Origin: Hymenobacter mellowenesis
GTDB taxonomy: Bacteria > Bacteroidota > Bacteroidia > Cytophagales > Hymenobacteraceae
Direction: 5' to 3'
Assembly: GCF_030581005.1 (NCBI RefSeq)
Contig: NZ_JAUQSX010000013.1
Location: forward strand, 124,001 to 188,000
DNA: 64,000 bases
Position numbers and translations under genes: made by a program. Shown here piece after piece: positions 8,254-16,627 of the stretch; position 1 is the stretch's first letter; each line of letters starts with the position of its first letter. The notes under the pieces were generated by a model. It had not been told where the DNA came from, did no database searches, and was given only the letters and a program-made list of their open reading frames with translations.

Positions 8254-9495
8254 TTATTCTTCTACATAGTTCAGGTCCTTGCCGTAGCTCTCGGGCAGGG
8301 TGCTCACGGCCCAGAAAGCCACCACCAGCGTGAGCCCGCCCAGCACCGCTGCGCCCGGAATGAAGCCCAGCTGCCCGCTCAGATACTTGAAGGCCGGCAC
8401 CAGCCCCACCACGGCGCCGCGCGCAAAGTTGGGCGCGGTGGTGGCCACGGTGGCCCGCAGGTTGGTGCCAAACTGCTCGGCCGCCACCGTCACAAACAGC
8501 GCCCAGAAGCCCACCGACACGCCCAGCACAAAGCACACGCCGTAGAATGTGGCCGGCGAAGCACCCTTCACCCCAAACAGATACACGGCCACCAGCGTGG
8601 CGCAGAAGCCCAGAAACACCTTCAGCGCCTTGTTGCGCGAATGCCAAACTTGGCTGAGCGCGCCGCTGAAAAAGTCGCCAAACACCAGCCCGAAGTAGCA
8701 CCAGAACACCGCCAGCCCGGCCGTGACCTCGCCCGTGAGGCCCAGGGCCTTGCCAAACTCCGGCGCCAGCGTGACGAGAATGCCCACCACGAACCACAGC
8801 GGCACCCCAATCAGCAAAATGCGCAGGTACTTGCCCAGTCGGGCGGGCTTGGTGAACAGGCTGAGAAAATTGCCGCGCGCCACCCCGGCCTGCGCCTGCA
8901 CCTGCTCAAACATGCCCGACTCGAACACGCTCACCCGCAGCAGCAGCAGCGCCAGGCCCAGCCCGCCGCCTACGAAATAGGCCTGCCGCCAGCCAAACCC
9001 GGCCACCCAGTAGCCCAGCATAGCCCCGCTCACGCCCACGGTGGCCACTATCATGGTGCCGTAGCCGCGTTTTTCCTTGGGCAGGCTTTCGCTCACGAGG
9101 GTGATGCCCGCGCCCAGCTCGCCAGCCAGCCCGATGCCTGCGATGAGCCGCAGCCAAGCGTACTGGTCGATGGTCTGGACGAAGCCGTTGGCGATGTTGG
9201 CCAGCGAATACAGTAGAATGGAGCCAAAGAGCACCGAGAGCCGGCCCCGCTTATCGCCCAGAATGCCCCACAGGATGCCGCCGAGCAGCATGCCGCCCAT
9301 CTGCATGTTGATTAGAAACAGGCCCTGGTCGGTCATGGCCGGGGTGCCGGGCGTCACGCCCAGCTCCGTGAGGCTGCTCACGCGCACGATGCTGAACAGA
9401 ATCAGGTCGTAGATGTCGACGAAATAGCCGAGGGCGGCCACGATGACGGCGGCGCTGAAAAGAGTGGCCTTGGGAATGGGATGGGACGGTTGCAT
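8254..9495 (-). CDS. MFS transporter
   Basis: A 413-residue integral membrane protein with about 12 hydrophobic segments. It carries the major-facilitator loop 2-3 signature as 'GDKRGRLSVL', and 'GIGLAGELGAGITLVSESLP' in TM4-5, as in the metabolite:H+ symporter branch (sugar acids, aromatic acids, sialic acid). The N-terminal Asp in 'GYFVDIYDL' also fits. The substrate cannot be assigned. A near-match -7 box (TACATTTC) ends 4 nt before the ATG. No sugar or aromatic catabolic genes adjoin. Confidence 0.88.
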   Translation of the reverse strand: MQPSHPIPKATLFSAAVIVAALGYFVDIYDLILFSIVRVSSLTELGVTPGTPAMTDQGLFLINMQMGGMLLGGILWGILGDKRGRLSVLFGSILLYSLANIANGFVQTIDQYAWLRLIAGIGLAGELGAGITLVSESLPKEKRGYGTMIVATVGVSGAMLGYWVAGFGWRQAYFVGGGLGLALLLLRVSVFESGMFEQVQAQAGVARGNFLSLFTKPARLGKYLRILLIGVPLWFVVGILVTLAPEFGKALGLTGEVTAGLAVFWCYFGLVFGDFFSGALSQVWHSRNKALKVFLGFCATLVAVYLFGVKGASPATFYGVCFVLGVSVGFWALFVTVAAEQFGTNLRATVATTAPNFARGAVVGLVPAFKYLSGQLGFIPGAAVLGGLTLVVAFWAVSTLPESYGKDLNYVEE

Positions 9496-9499
9496 GGCC

Positions 9500-9507
9500 G
9501 AAATGTA
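9500..9507 (-). promoter_or_regulatory. near-match -7 box before the MFS gene
   Basis: TACATTTC on the minus strand differs from TAnnTTTG at the last base and ends 4 nt before the ATG. The spacing equals that of the DUF72 gene, which is the main argument for it. Confidence 0.3.
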
Positions 9508-9540
9508 CTGCCAGCCAGCCGGAGACAGGATAATAAACGG

Positions 9541-9648
9541 TGTAGAGACACATCATTGCGTCTCGTCGTTGAACGCCAATCAATAGAATTCTAGAGCAAA
9601 CGAAGCCCGCATGGCGCGGACGACGAGACGCAATTAGGCGTCTCTACA
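9541..9648. repeat. nested inverted repeat, AGAGACGCAA family, copy 2
   Basis: Arms of about 28 nt (9541-9568 and 9621-9648) with TGTAGAGAC ends and TTGCGTCTCGTCG inner sequence, related to the element at 1026-1125. The central part also shares CGTTGAACG with copy 1. It lies between the CDF and MFS genes. Confidence 0.75.
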
Positions 9649-9667
9649 TCGTTCTGTACGTGGCTGT

Positions 9668-10633
9668 TCAGGGGTGGACTGCCAGCGCTTGCGCCTCCGG
9701 GCTGGTTTCGTGGCAGCCGCTGTGGCAGCCGCCGGGCGTGGGGCCGTCCTCCACCTGCACGGTGGTGTGGTGGATGTGGAACTCGGCTTCCAAACCCTTA
9801 GATAGCGCAGCCAGCCAGGCGGCATCGGCGCCGCCGGGGCGCACGAGGTGGGCCATGAGGGCCGCGTCGTGGCCTGAGCTGCTGAGGCTCCAGATGTGCA
9901 GGTCGTGGACGGACTGGACTTCGGGCTGCTTTAATAAATAGGCGCGCACAGCCTCCAACTCAATGCCGTCGGGCACGGCCTGCAGGCCCAGACGGAGACT
10001 GTCGCGCAACAGGCCCCAGGAGCTGTAGGCGATGATGCCGAGAATGATGAAGCCGATAACCGGGTCGAGCCAGGCCCAGCCGGTGAGCAGCACGAGGCCA
10101 CCGCCGGCTACCACGCCGGCACTTACCAGCGCATCGGTGAGCATGTGCAGGTAGGCGCCGCGCACGTTCACGTCACTTTTCTGGCCGCTGCGGAAAAGCA
10201 GGGCCGTGACGCCATTCACCAGAATGCCGATGCCGGCCAGCAGCATCACCCAGCGGCCGTTCACGGGCTCGGGGTGGCGCAGGTGGTCGATGGTTTCCCA
10301 GAGGATAAAGCCGAGGGCGGCGTAAAGCAGGGCCGTGTTGAGCAGCGCGGCCTGAATGGTGGCCCCGCGGTAGCCGAAGGTGTAGCGCTGCGTGGCGGGC
10401 CGGCCGGCCAGCCAGGCGGCGCCCCAGGCCAGGGCCAGGCTGAGCACGTCGCTCAAATTGTGGCCGGCATCGGAGAGCAGGGCGGCCGAGTTGGCCCAGA
10501 AGCCGCCAATGGTTTCGGCCACCACGAAAGCCAGGTTGAGGCCGATGCCAATGGCGAAGGCGGCGTTGAAGCCGCCGCCGGGCGGCGGGGCGGCGTGCTG
10601 GTGGCCGGCGTGGCTGGCGTGGTCGTGGGGCAT
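9668..10633 (-). CDS. cation diffusion facilitator (CzcD/ZitB-like) metal exporter
   Basis: A 321-residue protein with a His-rich N-terminus ('MPHDHASHAGHQHA') and six transmembrane segments. The paired CDF metal sites are 'LLSDAGHNLSD' in TM2 and 'HMLTDALVS' in TM5, the HxxxD pattern for Zn2+/Cd2+/Co2+. A cytoplasmic C-terminal domain ('VHDLHIWSLSSSGHDAAL') ends in an extra Cys/His motif, 'GGCHSGCHE'. It is expected to export divalent metal in exchange for protons. It lies 41 nt upstream of nothing co-directional that is obviously related; the TonB receptor 6 kb away may be its import counterpart. Confidence 0.92.
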   Translation of the reverse strand: MPHDHASHAGHQHAAPPPGGGFNAAFAIGIGLNLAFVVAETIGGFWANSAALLSDAGHNLSDVLSLALAWGAAWLAGRPATQRYTFGYRGATIQAALLNTALLYAALGFILWETIDHLRHPEPVNGRWVMLLAGIGILVNGVTALLFRSGQKSDVNVRGAYLHMLTDALVSAGVVAGGGLVLLTGWAWLDPVIGFIILGIIAYSSWGLLRDSLRLGLQAVPDGIELEAVRAYLLKQPEVQSVHDLHIWSLSSSGHDAALMAHLVRPGGADAAWLAALSKGLEAEFHIHHTTVQVEDGPTPGGCHSGCHETSPEAQALAVHP

Positions 10634-10674
10634 GAGGGGCTAAACGCTGAATCGAGGGCAGGGTTCTGGGGCGG

Positions 10675-12117
10675 CTACTGCACCACCACCCGGCGGCTGA
10701 GGGTGCCCGTGGCGTACTCCACCCGCAGCACATACACGCCCGGGCGCAGCGCCTCGGTAGCCAAGCTGAACTCCGCCGTGGGCGGCACCGGCTGAGTGAG
10801 TACCGGGCGGCCCAGCACATCCAGCAGCACCAGCCGCCGGGGCCGGGCCGTGGCCGCGAGTTGGAGGTGCAGCTGGTCGTGCGCGGGGTTGGGATACACG
10901 ACCAAGGCGTCGTCCGCTGCTGCTGCCGAACGGCGGGCCAGCGCCCCGGGAGCCAGCAGGCGGGCCAGGCCGTAGCGCCGCTGCCCGGCAATGCGCGGGA
11001 AGGCGCCGGCCACCAAGAGGTTGCCGTTGGGCTGCGCCACCAAGGCATATACGGCCGAAAAAGGAGGGCCAACCTGCGCCGGGTCCAGGTAATCGGGGTC
11101 GGGCGACCCGTCGGGCAGCAGGCCGCGTAAGGCAAAAGCACCCACTGCGCCACCAATGATGACCTTGCCCGTGGGCAGCGCCACTACGGCGTTGAGTTGC
11201 GTGGCGGGCATCACATTGGGCAGCGGCGAGGTGAAGGCGGGGTCCAGGGTGCCGTCGTTGAAGAAGCGCGCCACGCTGGCCCGCGTTTGGTTGCCCACGC
11301 TGATGAAGGCCCCGGCCAGCACAAACCCGTTGGCGGTGTTGGCCATCGAGAGCCCCCTGCCGGCCACGGTCTGGTTGGCGGGCACCGTGGTAAAGGCGGG
11401 GTCGAGGCCGCCGTTGGGCAGCAGGCGCCGCACCATCTCCAAAGAGGTGCCGTACATGTTGCCGGCCACCAGCAGCTTGCCTGACGGCTGCAACAGCAGG
11501 GCATTCACCGAGCCCGAATACGGCACGGCCGGCACGAAGCTGGCATCGGGCTGGCCGTTGGGCAGCACCCGCAGCACGTTGGGCACCGCGCTGCCGTTTG
11601 GCCCCGCCGCCACAAAATAGCCGCCCAGCACAATGTTGCCATCGGGCTGCACCAGTACCGCCCGCACCTGGGGCGTGAGGCTGGTGGGGGTGCGCATGTT
11701 AGGGTTGAAAGTAGCATCGAGCGCACCGCTGGACGAAAGCCGGGCCACGCCCATGCGAGCCTGCCCGTCCACGGCTGTGAATTCGCCCACGGCCAGCACA
11801 CGGCCTTGCGCATCGGTGGCCAGGGCCAGAATCTGGCCGCCCGCAAACGCGGGTGCAACAAAGGTGGTGTCCACCTGGCCGTTGGGCCACAATCGCACGA
11901 GGCCGGCCACGGCCCGGTTGTTAAACATAGTAAAGTCGCCGGCCACCAGCAGGCGGCCGTCGGGCTGCTCCACCAACGCCCGCATGGTGGCCGGCTGCTG
12001 GCTGGCCGTGAAGGCCACCGTGGGCTCAAATGCCGGGTCCAGGCTTTGGGCCAGCAATGGGCAGTGGGCTGCGCTGGCCAGCGCTAACACCAGCAGCAAC
12101 GGAGTAGAAAATGACAT
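10675..12117 (-). CDS. delta-60 repeat protein with T9SS sorting domain
   Basis: A 480-residue secreted protein. Signal peptide residues 1-23. Residues ~25-395 are delta-60-type repeats (pattern 'QPDGRLLVAGDF...GLVRLWPNGQVDTTF'), roughly 50 residues each and probably forming a beta-propeller. The C-terminal ~80 residues match the type A T9SS sorting domain: 'VVYPNPAHDQLHL', 'VLLDVLGRPVLTQ', 'LRPGVYVLRVEY' and a final 'RRVVVQ'. The protein should cross the outer membrane by T9SS. Ligand unknown. A longer paralog is at 13967. It is 41 nt upstream of the CDF gene in the same direction. Confidence 0.9.
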   Translation of the reverse strand: MSFSTPLLLVLALASAAHCPLLAQSLDPAFEPTVAFTASQQPATMRALVEQPDGRLLVAGDFTMFNNRAVAGLVRLWPNGQVDTTFVAPAFAGGQILALATDAQGRVLAVGEFTAVDGQARMGVARLSSSGALDATFNPNMRTPTSLTPQVRAVLVQPDGNIVLGGYFVAAGPNGSAVPNVLRVLPNGQPDASFVPAVPYSGSVNALLLQPSGKLLVAGNMYGTSLEMVRRLLPNGGLDPAFTTVPANQTVAGRGLSMANTANGFVLAGAFISVGNQTRASVARFFNDGTLDPAFTSPLPNVMPATQLNAVVALPTGKVIIGGAVGAFALRGLLPDGSPDPDYLDPAQVGPPFSAVYALVAQPNGNLLVAGAFPRIAGQRRYGLARLLAPGALARRSAAAADDALVVYPNPAHDQLHLQLAATARPRRLVLLDVLGRPVLTQPVPPTAEFSLATEALRPGVYVLRVEYATGTLSRRVVVQ

Positions 12118-12178
12118 AAAGAAGGTCGGAACGGGGAAGATGCCTACAATATAAGGCGCCCTCCCGGCCCATGCCAGC

Positions 12179-12877
12179 TCAGGCGGGAAGCCGCGTCAGC
12201 ACCTCGTCAATCAGGCCGTATTCCTTGGCCTCATCGGCCCGCATCCAGTAGTCGCGGTCCGAGTCGTCGTGGATTTGCTGGTAGGTTTTACCGGTGCGCT
12301 CGGCGTAAATCTGGTATAGCTCCTGGCGCAGCTTCACCACCTCGCGGGCCGTGATTTCGATGTCGGCCGACGGCCCCTGCACGCCGCCGCTGGGCTGGTG
12401 AATCATGACGCGGGCGTGGGGCAGGGCCGAGCGTTTGCCAATGGCGCCGCCGCAGAGCAGGAAAGCGCCCATGCTGGCCGCCAGCCCGGTGCAGATGGTA
12501 GACACATCGGGCTGCACATACTGCATGGTGTCGTATATGCCCAAGCCGGCGTACACGGAGCCGCCCGGCGAGTTGATATAGAGCAGAATGTCCTTGCGGG
12601 CATCGGCCGATTCCAGAAAAAGCAACTGGGCGTTGATGATGTTGGCGATGTTGTCGTCGACGGCCTGGCCGAGGAAGATGATGCGGTCCATCATCAGGCG
12701 CGAAAACACGTCGATTTCGCGGAAATTATGCGGCCGTTCCTCGATAACAGAGCGGGTCATGTTGTTGATGTGTGGCCGGGTCTGGCCTTCGGCGTGGGTG
12801 AGGTACTGGTCTATGGCAAGGCCGTTGAGGCCCTGGCCGTGGACGGCAAATTTTCGGAATTCCTGTTTGTTGAGCAT
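12179..12877 (-). CDS. clpP: ATP-dependent Clp protease proteolytic subunit
   Basis: A 232-residue serine peptidase of the tetradecameric ClpP family. The catalytic triad is visible: Ser135 in 'GLAASMGAF', His160 in 'MIHQPSGG' and Asp209 in 'DSDRDY', with spacing equal to E. coli ClpP (25 and 49 residues). 'YINSPGGSVYAGLGIYDTM' is the substrate-binding strand. The N-terminus is about 30-40 residues longer than E. coli mature ClpP and may be processed. ClpX is not adjacent; it stands alone between two T9SS genes. Confidence 0.96.
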   Translation of the reverse strand: MLNKQEFRKFAVHGQGLNGLAIDQYLTHAEGQTRPHINNMTRSVIEERPHNFREIDVFSRLMMDRIIFLGQAVDDNIANIINAQLLFLESADARKDILLYINSPGGSVYAGLGIYDTMQYVQPDVSTICTGLAASMGAFLLCGGAIGKRSALPHARVMIHQPSGGVQGPSADIEITAREVVKLRQELYQIYAERTGKTYQQIHDDSDRDYWMRADEAKEYGLIDEVLTRLPA

Positions 12878-13003
12878 GAGAAAGGTGATGGTGATAAGCG
12901 AAAACGAAAAGGCATCAGCCGCCCGGCCTCGCCAAAAATGACGAAGGGCGGGGCTGACCCGGGCGGAAGGTTTTGTCAGGTAGGGGCAGGGCTCAACGGC
13001 CGG

Positions 13004-13270
13004 CTACCAGGGCTTCAGTTGCTGCCACAGCCGGGCCCAGGGGCTGGCGGGCGGCCCATAAAGCCGGGCATGGATGCCGGCCAGCTCCCGCCGCAGCTGG
13101 CGCCGGCCGGCCAGGCGCAGGCCCTGATACAACTGCTGCTGGGCAGCCGTGTCGGCGGCCAGCTCGCCGTCGAGCAGCAGGCGCAGCTGCCAGTCTTTGG
13201 CCGGTAGCGTAGCGGGGCCATTCAGCAGTTGCTGCTCAATCAGGCGCAGGCGTTCGAGTTCGGGGCGCAT
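13004..13270 (-). CDS. small protein co-transcribed with sigma factor
   Basis: An 88-residue soluble helical protein, rich in Leu, Gln and Arg, starting 3 nt after the sigma-factor stop codon, so almost surely translated from the same mRNA. I see no transmembrane segment or zinc motif, unlike typical anti-sigma factors. Position suggests a regulator or partner of that sigma factor, but this is inference only. Confidence 0.7.
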   Translation of the reverse strand: MRPELERLRLIEQQLLNGPATLPAKDWQLRLLLDGELAADTAAQQQLYQGLRLAGRRQLRRELAGIHARLYGPPASPWARLWQQLKPW

Positions 13271-13273
13271 GGC

Positions 13274-13849
13274 TTAGTATTCGATGGTTTCGGTTCGAAA
13301 GGCCGCCCGCACCGACTCGCGCAGCCGCTCCAGGCACTTAAACTTCTGCACCGTGGCCGAGCGCACGGAGCGGTAGTCGTGGTCGGCGGCAATTTGGGTG
13401 AGGGGCTGCTGGAAATAGTAGAAGGCCAGCAACATGCTTTTGCATTTCGCGCCTAGCTGCTCCACATAGTCAAGCACGGCGAAGCGAGTTTCTTCGGTTT
13501 CAGAAGCGGCATCAGCGGCCAGCGGGCCGGGGTCGTCGGGCAGGGCCTCGTGCGGGAGGCGGGCGCGGCGGCGCAGCTCGTGCCGCCACAGGTTGCGGCT
13601 GATGCCCACCAGGTAGGTGCTGGCGGAGGAGGTGAGCGTCAGGGTGCCGCCCACAGCTTGCTCGTACAGAATCACCAGCGCATCGTGGAAAATATCCTGT
13701 GCATCCTCGGCCGAGCCGCCGTGGCCGCATATATGCCGGCGCACCGGCGGGAAGGCTTGGCGATAGAGCTGCGTGAGGGCCTGCTCGCGGTTGGCGAGTA
13801 GGGCGGCGCGGAGATTGGGGGCAGATGAGAAATCAGGCGAAAGAACCAT
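13274..13849 (-). CDS. ECF-like RNA polymerase sigma factor
   Basis: A 191-residue protein with a sigma-70 region 2 ('ALTQLYRQAFPPVRRHICGHG', 'AEDAQDIFHDALVILYEQ') and a region 4-like helix-turn-helix ('QPLTQIAADHDYRSVRSATVQ'). The pattern suits the extracytoplasmic-function group, which binds core RNA polymerase for stress or envelope regulons. The ATG at 13849 is preferred; a GTG at 13879 would add 10 residues. The downstream 88-residue gene is in the same operon. Confidence 0.87.
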   Translation of the reverse strand: MVLSPDFSSAPNLRAALLANREQALTQLYRQAFPPVRRHICGHGGSAEDAQDIFHDALVILYEQAVGGTLTLTSSASTYLVGISRNLWRHELRRRARLPHEALPDDPGPLAADAASETEETRFAVLDYVEQLGAKCKSMLLAFYYFQQPLTQIAADHDYRSVRSATVQKFKCLERLRESVRAAFRTETIEY

Positions 13850-13907
13850 GGCGATGAGCGTTGTACCTAAGTAATCCACTTTTCAGCCAACTATCACCGC
13901 ATCTATC

Positions 13908-13942
13908 AAAAAAACAGCTTGCCTCCGGCTGGGAAGCAAGCC
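13908..13942 (-). terminator. rho-independent terminator
   Basis: Stem GCTTGC (13917-13922) with GCAAGC (13936-13941), followed on the minus strand by seven T. It ends the transcript of the delta-60 gene at 13967, ahead of the sigma factor. Confidence 0.7.
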
Positions 13943-13966
13943 GCTCAAGTGCCTACGAAGCCGTCG

Positions 13967-16513
13967 TTACTCCAGTACGACGCGCCGCGTGACGGTGCTC
14001 GTGGCGTATTCTATACGCAACAAGTAGATGCCGGGCGCCAGGGATGCCGTGGGCAGGCTCATTTCCGATTGAACCACGGGCTGACGAAGCACGGGACGGC
14101 CCAGCGCATCGAGCAAGGCCACCGACTGCGGCCGGGCCAGGGCATCGAGCCGCAGGTACAGCCGGTCATGGGCGGGCACGGGGAAAACCGCCGTTGCGGG
14201 CTGCGGCTGCCGGCTGCCCACGGCCAGCACGCCCGGCGCCAGCAGCCGAATCAGGCCCGCGCGGGCCTGCTGGCCCACCCGCCGGAAGGTCCCCGCCACC
14301 AGAATGGCGCCGTCGGGCTGCACGATAATGTTGCGCACCTGGCCGTCGGAAGGGCCTTGGGTAAAGTCGAACGTGCCATCGAGTTGGCCATCGGGCAGCA
14401 GGCGCTGCAGGCTGTAGGGGACGCCGCTGCCCACCAGCAGGCGGCCGTTGGGCTGCTCGGCAACCGCCGTCACCACGGTGGTGGCCCCGGCAATGAGAGC
14501 GGCTTGAAACGTGGGGTCGGGGCTGCCGTTGGCCAGCACCCGCACCACGCCGCCCGAGGCCACCGTGCCCGCGCCGCCCAGCTCGCCGAAGACCAACTGC
14601 CGGCCCGTCGCATCGCGCACCACCCCATAGGCCTGCGCGCGCGGGGCACCCGTTACCTGGCGAAGCGATACGGCCAGAAAGCTCGGGTCGAAGGCACCGG
14701 TGGCCAGATGACGAGTGAGGGCTGCACCGACGGAAGAAGTGTTGAGCAGCAGCGCGGTGCTGTCGGGCTGGGCAATGAGCTGGCTTTGCACCGAGGCCGG
14801 CACGTTGGTCCCTAACTGGTAGGCGGCATCGAAGGCGCCCGTGGCGGTGAGGCGCGCCCCGAGCGTGACCGAGTACGTGCCCGCTGGCTGCACAATGCCG
14901 GTGAGCAGCACCCGACCGTCGGGCTGCAACGACAGGCCCTGCACCACGCCCAGCCGCAGCCCGGCGCTGAACGTGGCATCGGGACAGCCGCTGGGCAATA
15001 GGCGTAGCACGCCCGCATACGAGGCCGGGTCGTCGGTGAGGCCGCTCACCAGCAGCTTGCCATCGGGCTGCAGCGCCAGCCGTGGCTCCACAAACCCATT
15101 GGCCCCGGGCACCGCATCCAGCAGCGGAAACAAGGCGCAGCCGGCCCGGTAGCTGGCGTCGAGGCGACCGTTGGGCAGCAGGCGGGCCAGGGCAGCCAAG
15201 GCCGTGCCGTTGACTTCCGAAAAGCCGCCGGCAATCAGGATTTTGCCATCGGCCTGCACGGCCACGCTGCTCACGTAGCCCGCCGTTTGGAGCGCGGGCT
15301 GCCAGGCCGGCGCGTAGGCTCCGGCGGCATCGAGCACCGCCACCGGGGCCGCGGGCGTGCCGGTGGCAAACAGCTTGGCCGCACCGGCTGCCGCCAGCAC
15401 TTGGCCCGTAGGCAGCACCTGCACGCTCTGGGCTTCCTGCGCGGCGCTGCCGAGCAGCGGCACCAGCCAGGTGGGGTCGTAGGTGCCCGCCGCACTGATG
15501 CGGATGAGAAAGCTCTGCTGGCTGCCGCCGGCCGTGTGCATGCCAGCCAGCAGAATGGCTCCGTTGGCCTGCGCCTGCACCCGGGGCCACTTGGTGGTGC
15601 CGATGAAAGAGCTGAGCGAAACCGTGGCATCAAGCTGAAAGCTGGCGTCGAGGGCGCCCGTGGCGGGCAGCAGGCGCGCCAGGGTCCGGCTGTAGTTGGT
15701 AGCGGTGAGGTGGGCGCACAGCAGCCGGCCATCGGTGGGCTGCACAATAAGCTCGCGGCACCAGCTGCCGGGCGCCAGGTCGGGCAGGTAGCTGGCATCG
15801 AGGGCGCCGCTGAGCTGCAGGCGGGCCAGGCCGGGCCGTAGCGTGCCCTGCACCTGGTCAAAGTTGCCGCCGACCAGCACGCGCCCATCGGCCTGCTGGG
15901 CCAGGGCCGATACCTCGTCGCCCCCAAAAGCCCCGCCGTACTGCCGGGAAAAGGCGGTGTCGGCCATGCCGTCGGCCTGCAGGCGCGCCAGGCCGGTGGG
16001 CAGGCCCAGCAGCACGCGGCCATCGGCCAGCACCAGCAGCGCCTTAATCGGTGCGAACGGGGCCGGGGGCGAGGTGAAGGTACTGTCGCGGCGGCCGTTG
16101 GGCAGCAGGCGCACCAGGCTGGCGCAGGGCTGCCCACTCACCCGGGCCGTGTCGGCAAACTGCACCAGTAGCTTGTTGCCCGCCACTTCGCGCACGGACT
16201 CCACCTGCCAGGTGTTGGCCTGGACGCGGGCGTTGAAACCGGCATCGGGCAGGCCGGTGGGCAGGTAGCGCACCAGCCCGCTGCTGGCCTGCCCGTCGGC
16301 GTAGTCAATATCGCCCACGACGATGCGCGCGCCGTCGCTGAGCTGCAACGCCCCGCGCGCTATGGCCGGCCGCCGCAAGGTGGGCGACTGAAAAGCTGGG
16401 TCGAGCACCGGCCCGTACGGTACCTGGGCCGCGCCGATTAGCGGCCCGGCCAACAGCATCGCCATCAAAACCAACCCGTGCCAGCGGCACCGCAGATAGA
16501 AAAAACCGGGCAT
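13967..16513 (-). CDS. long delta-60 repeat protein with T9SS sorting domain
   Basis: An 848-residue secreted protein. Residues ~12-30 are the signal sequence. Residues ~35-765 hold about 14 delta-60-type repeats ('QADGRVLVGGNFDQVQG' then 'GLARLQLSGALDASY' is a clean unit). The C-terminal ~80 residues are a type A T9SS sorting domain: 'AVFPVPAHDRLYLRL', 'ALLDALGRPVLRQP', 'LAPGIYLLRIEYA' and a final 'RRVVLE'. It is nearly twice the length of the paralog at 10675, suggesting repeat-number change after duplication. Probably a cell-surface or released beta-propeller; ligand unknown. Confidence 0.9.
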   Translation of the reverse strand: MPGFFYLRCRWHGLVLMAMLLAGPLIGAAQVPYGPVLDPAFQSPTLRRPAIARGALQLSDGARIVVGDIDYADGQASSGLVRYLPTGLPDAGFNARVQANTWQVESVREVAGNKLLVQFADTARVSGQPCASLVRLLPNGRRDSTFTSPPAPFAPIKALLVLADGRVLLGLPTGLARLQADGMADTAFSRQYGGAFGGDEVSALAQQADGRVLVGGNFDQVQGTLRPGLARLQLSGALDASYLPDLAPGSWCRELIVQPTDGRLLCAHLTATNYSRTLARLLPATGALDASFQLDATVSLSSFIGTTKWPRVQAQANGAILLAGMHTAGGSQQSFLIRISAAGTYDPTWLVPLLGSAAQEAQSVQVLPTGQVLAAAGAAKLFATGTPAAPVAVLDAAGAYAPAWQPALQTAGYVSSVAVQADGKILIAGGFSEVNGTALAALARLLPNGRLDASYRAGCALFPLLDAVPGANGFVEPRLALQPDGKLLVSGLTDDPASYAGVLRLLPSGCPDATFSAGLRLGVVQGLSLQPDGRVLLTGIVQPAGTYSVTLGARLTATGAFDAAYQLGTNVPASVQSQLIAQPDSTALLLNTSSVGAALTRHLATGAFDPSFLAVSLRQVTGAPRAQAYGVVRDATGRQLVFGELGGAGTVASGGVVRVLANGSPDPTFQAALIAGATTVVTAVAEQPNGRLLVGSGVPYSLQRLLPDGQLDGTFDFTQGPSDGQVRNIIVQPDGAILVAGTFRRVGQQARAGLIRLLAPGVLAVGSRQPQPATAVFPVPAHDRLYLRLDALARPQSVALLDALGRPVLRQPVVQSEMSLPTASLAPGIYLLRIEYATSTVTRRVVLE

Positions 16514-16627
16514 AACATTCGGAAAAGGAGTGGACTAGAAAGAGCCGCTGCCGGCCCCATCGGTTGCAGACGCCGCGCGCCGGCCCACCCGCTTTTCCGG
16601 ACGCCATGCCCGGCTCACAAGCTATTT

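Noticed and set aside
12878..13003. riboswitch or small RNA between clpP and the 88-residue gene
   Set aside because: GC-rich with partial palindromes but no consistent stem set or known consensus.
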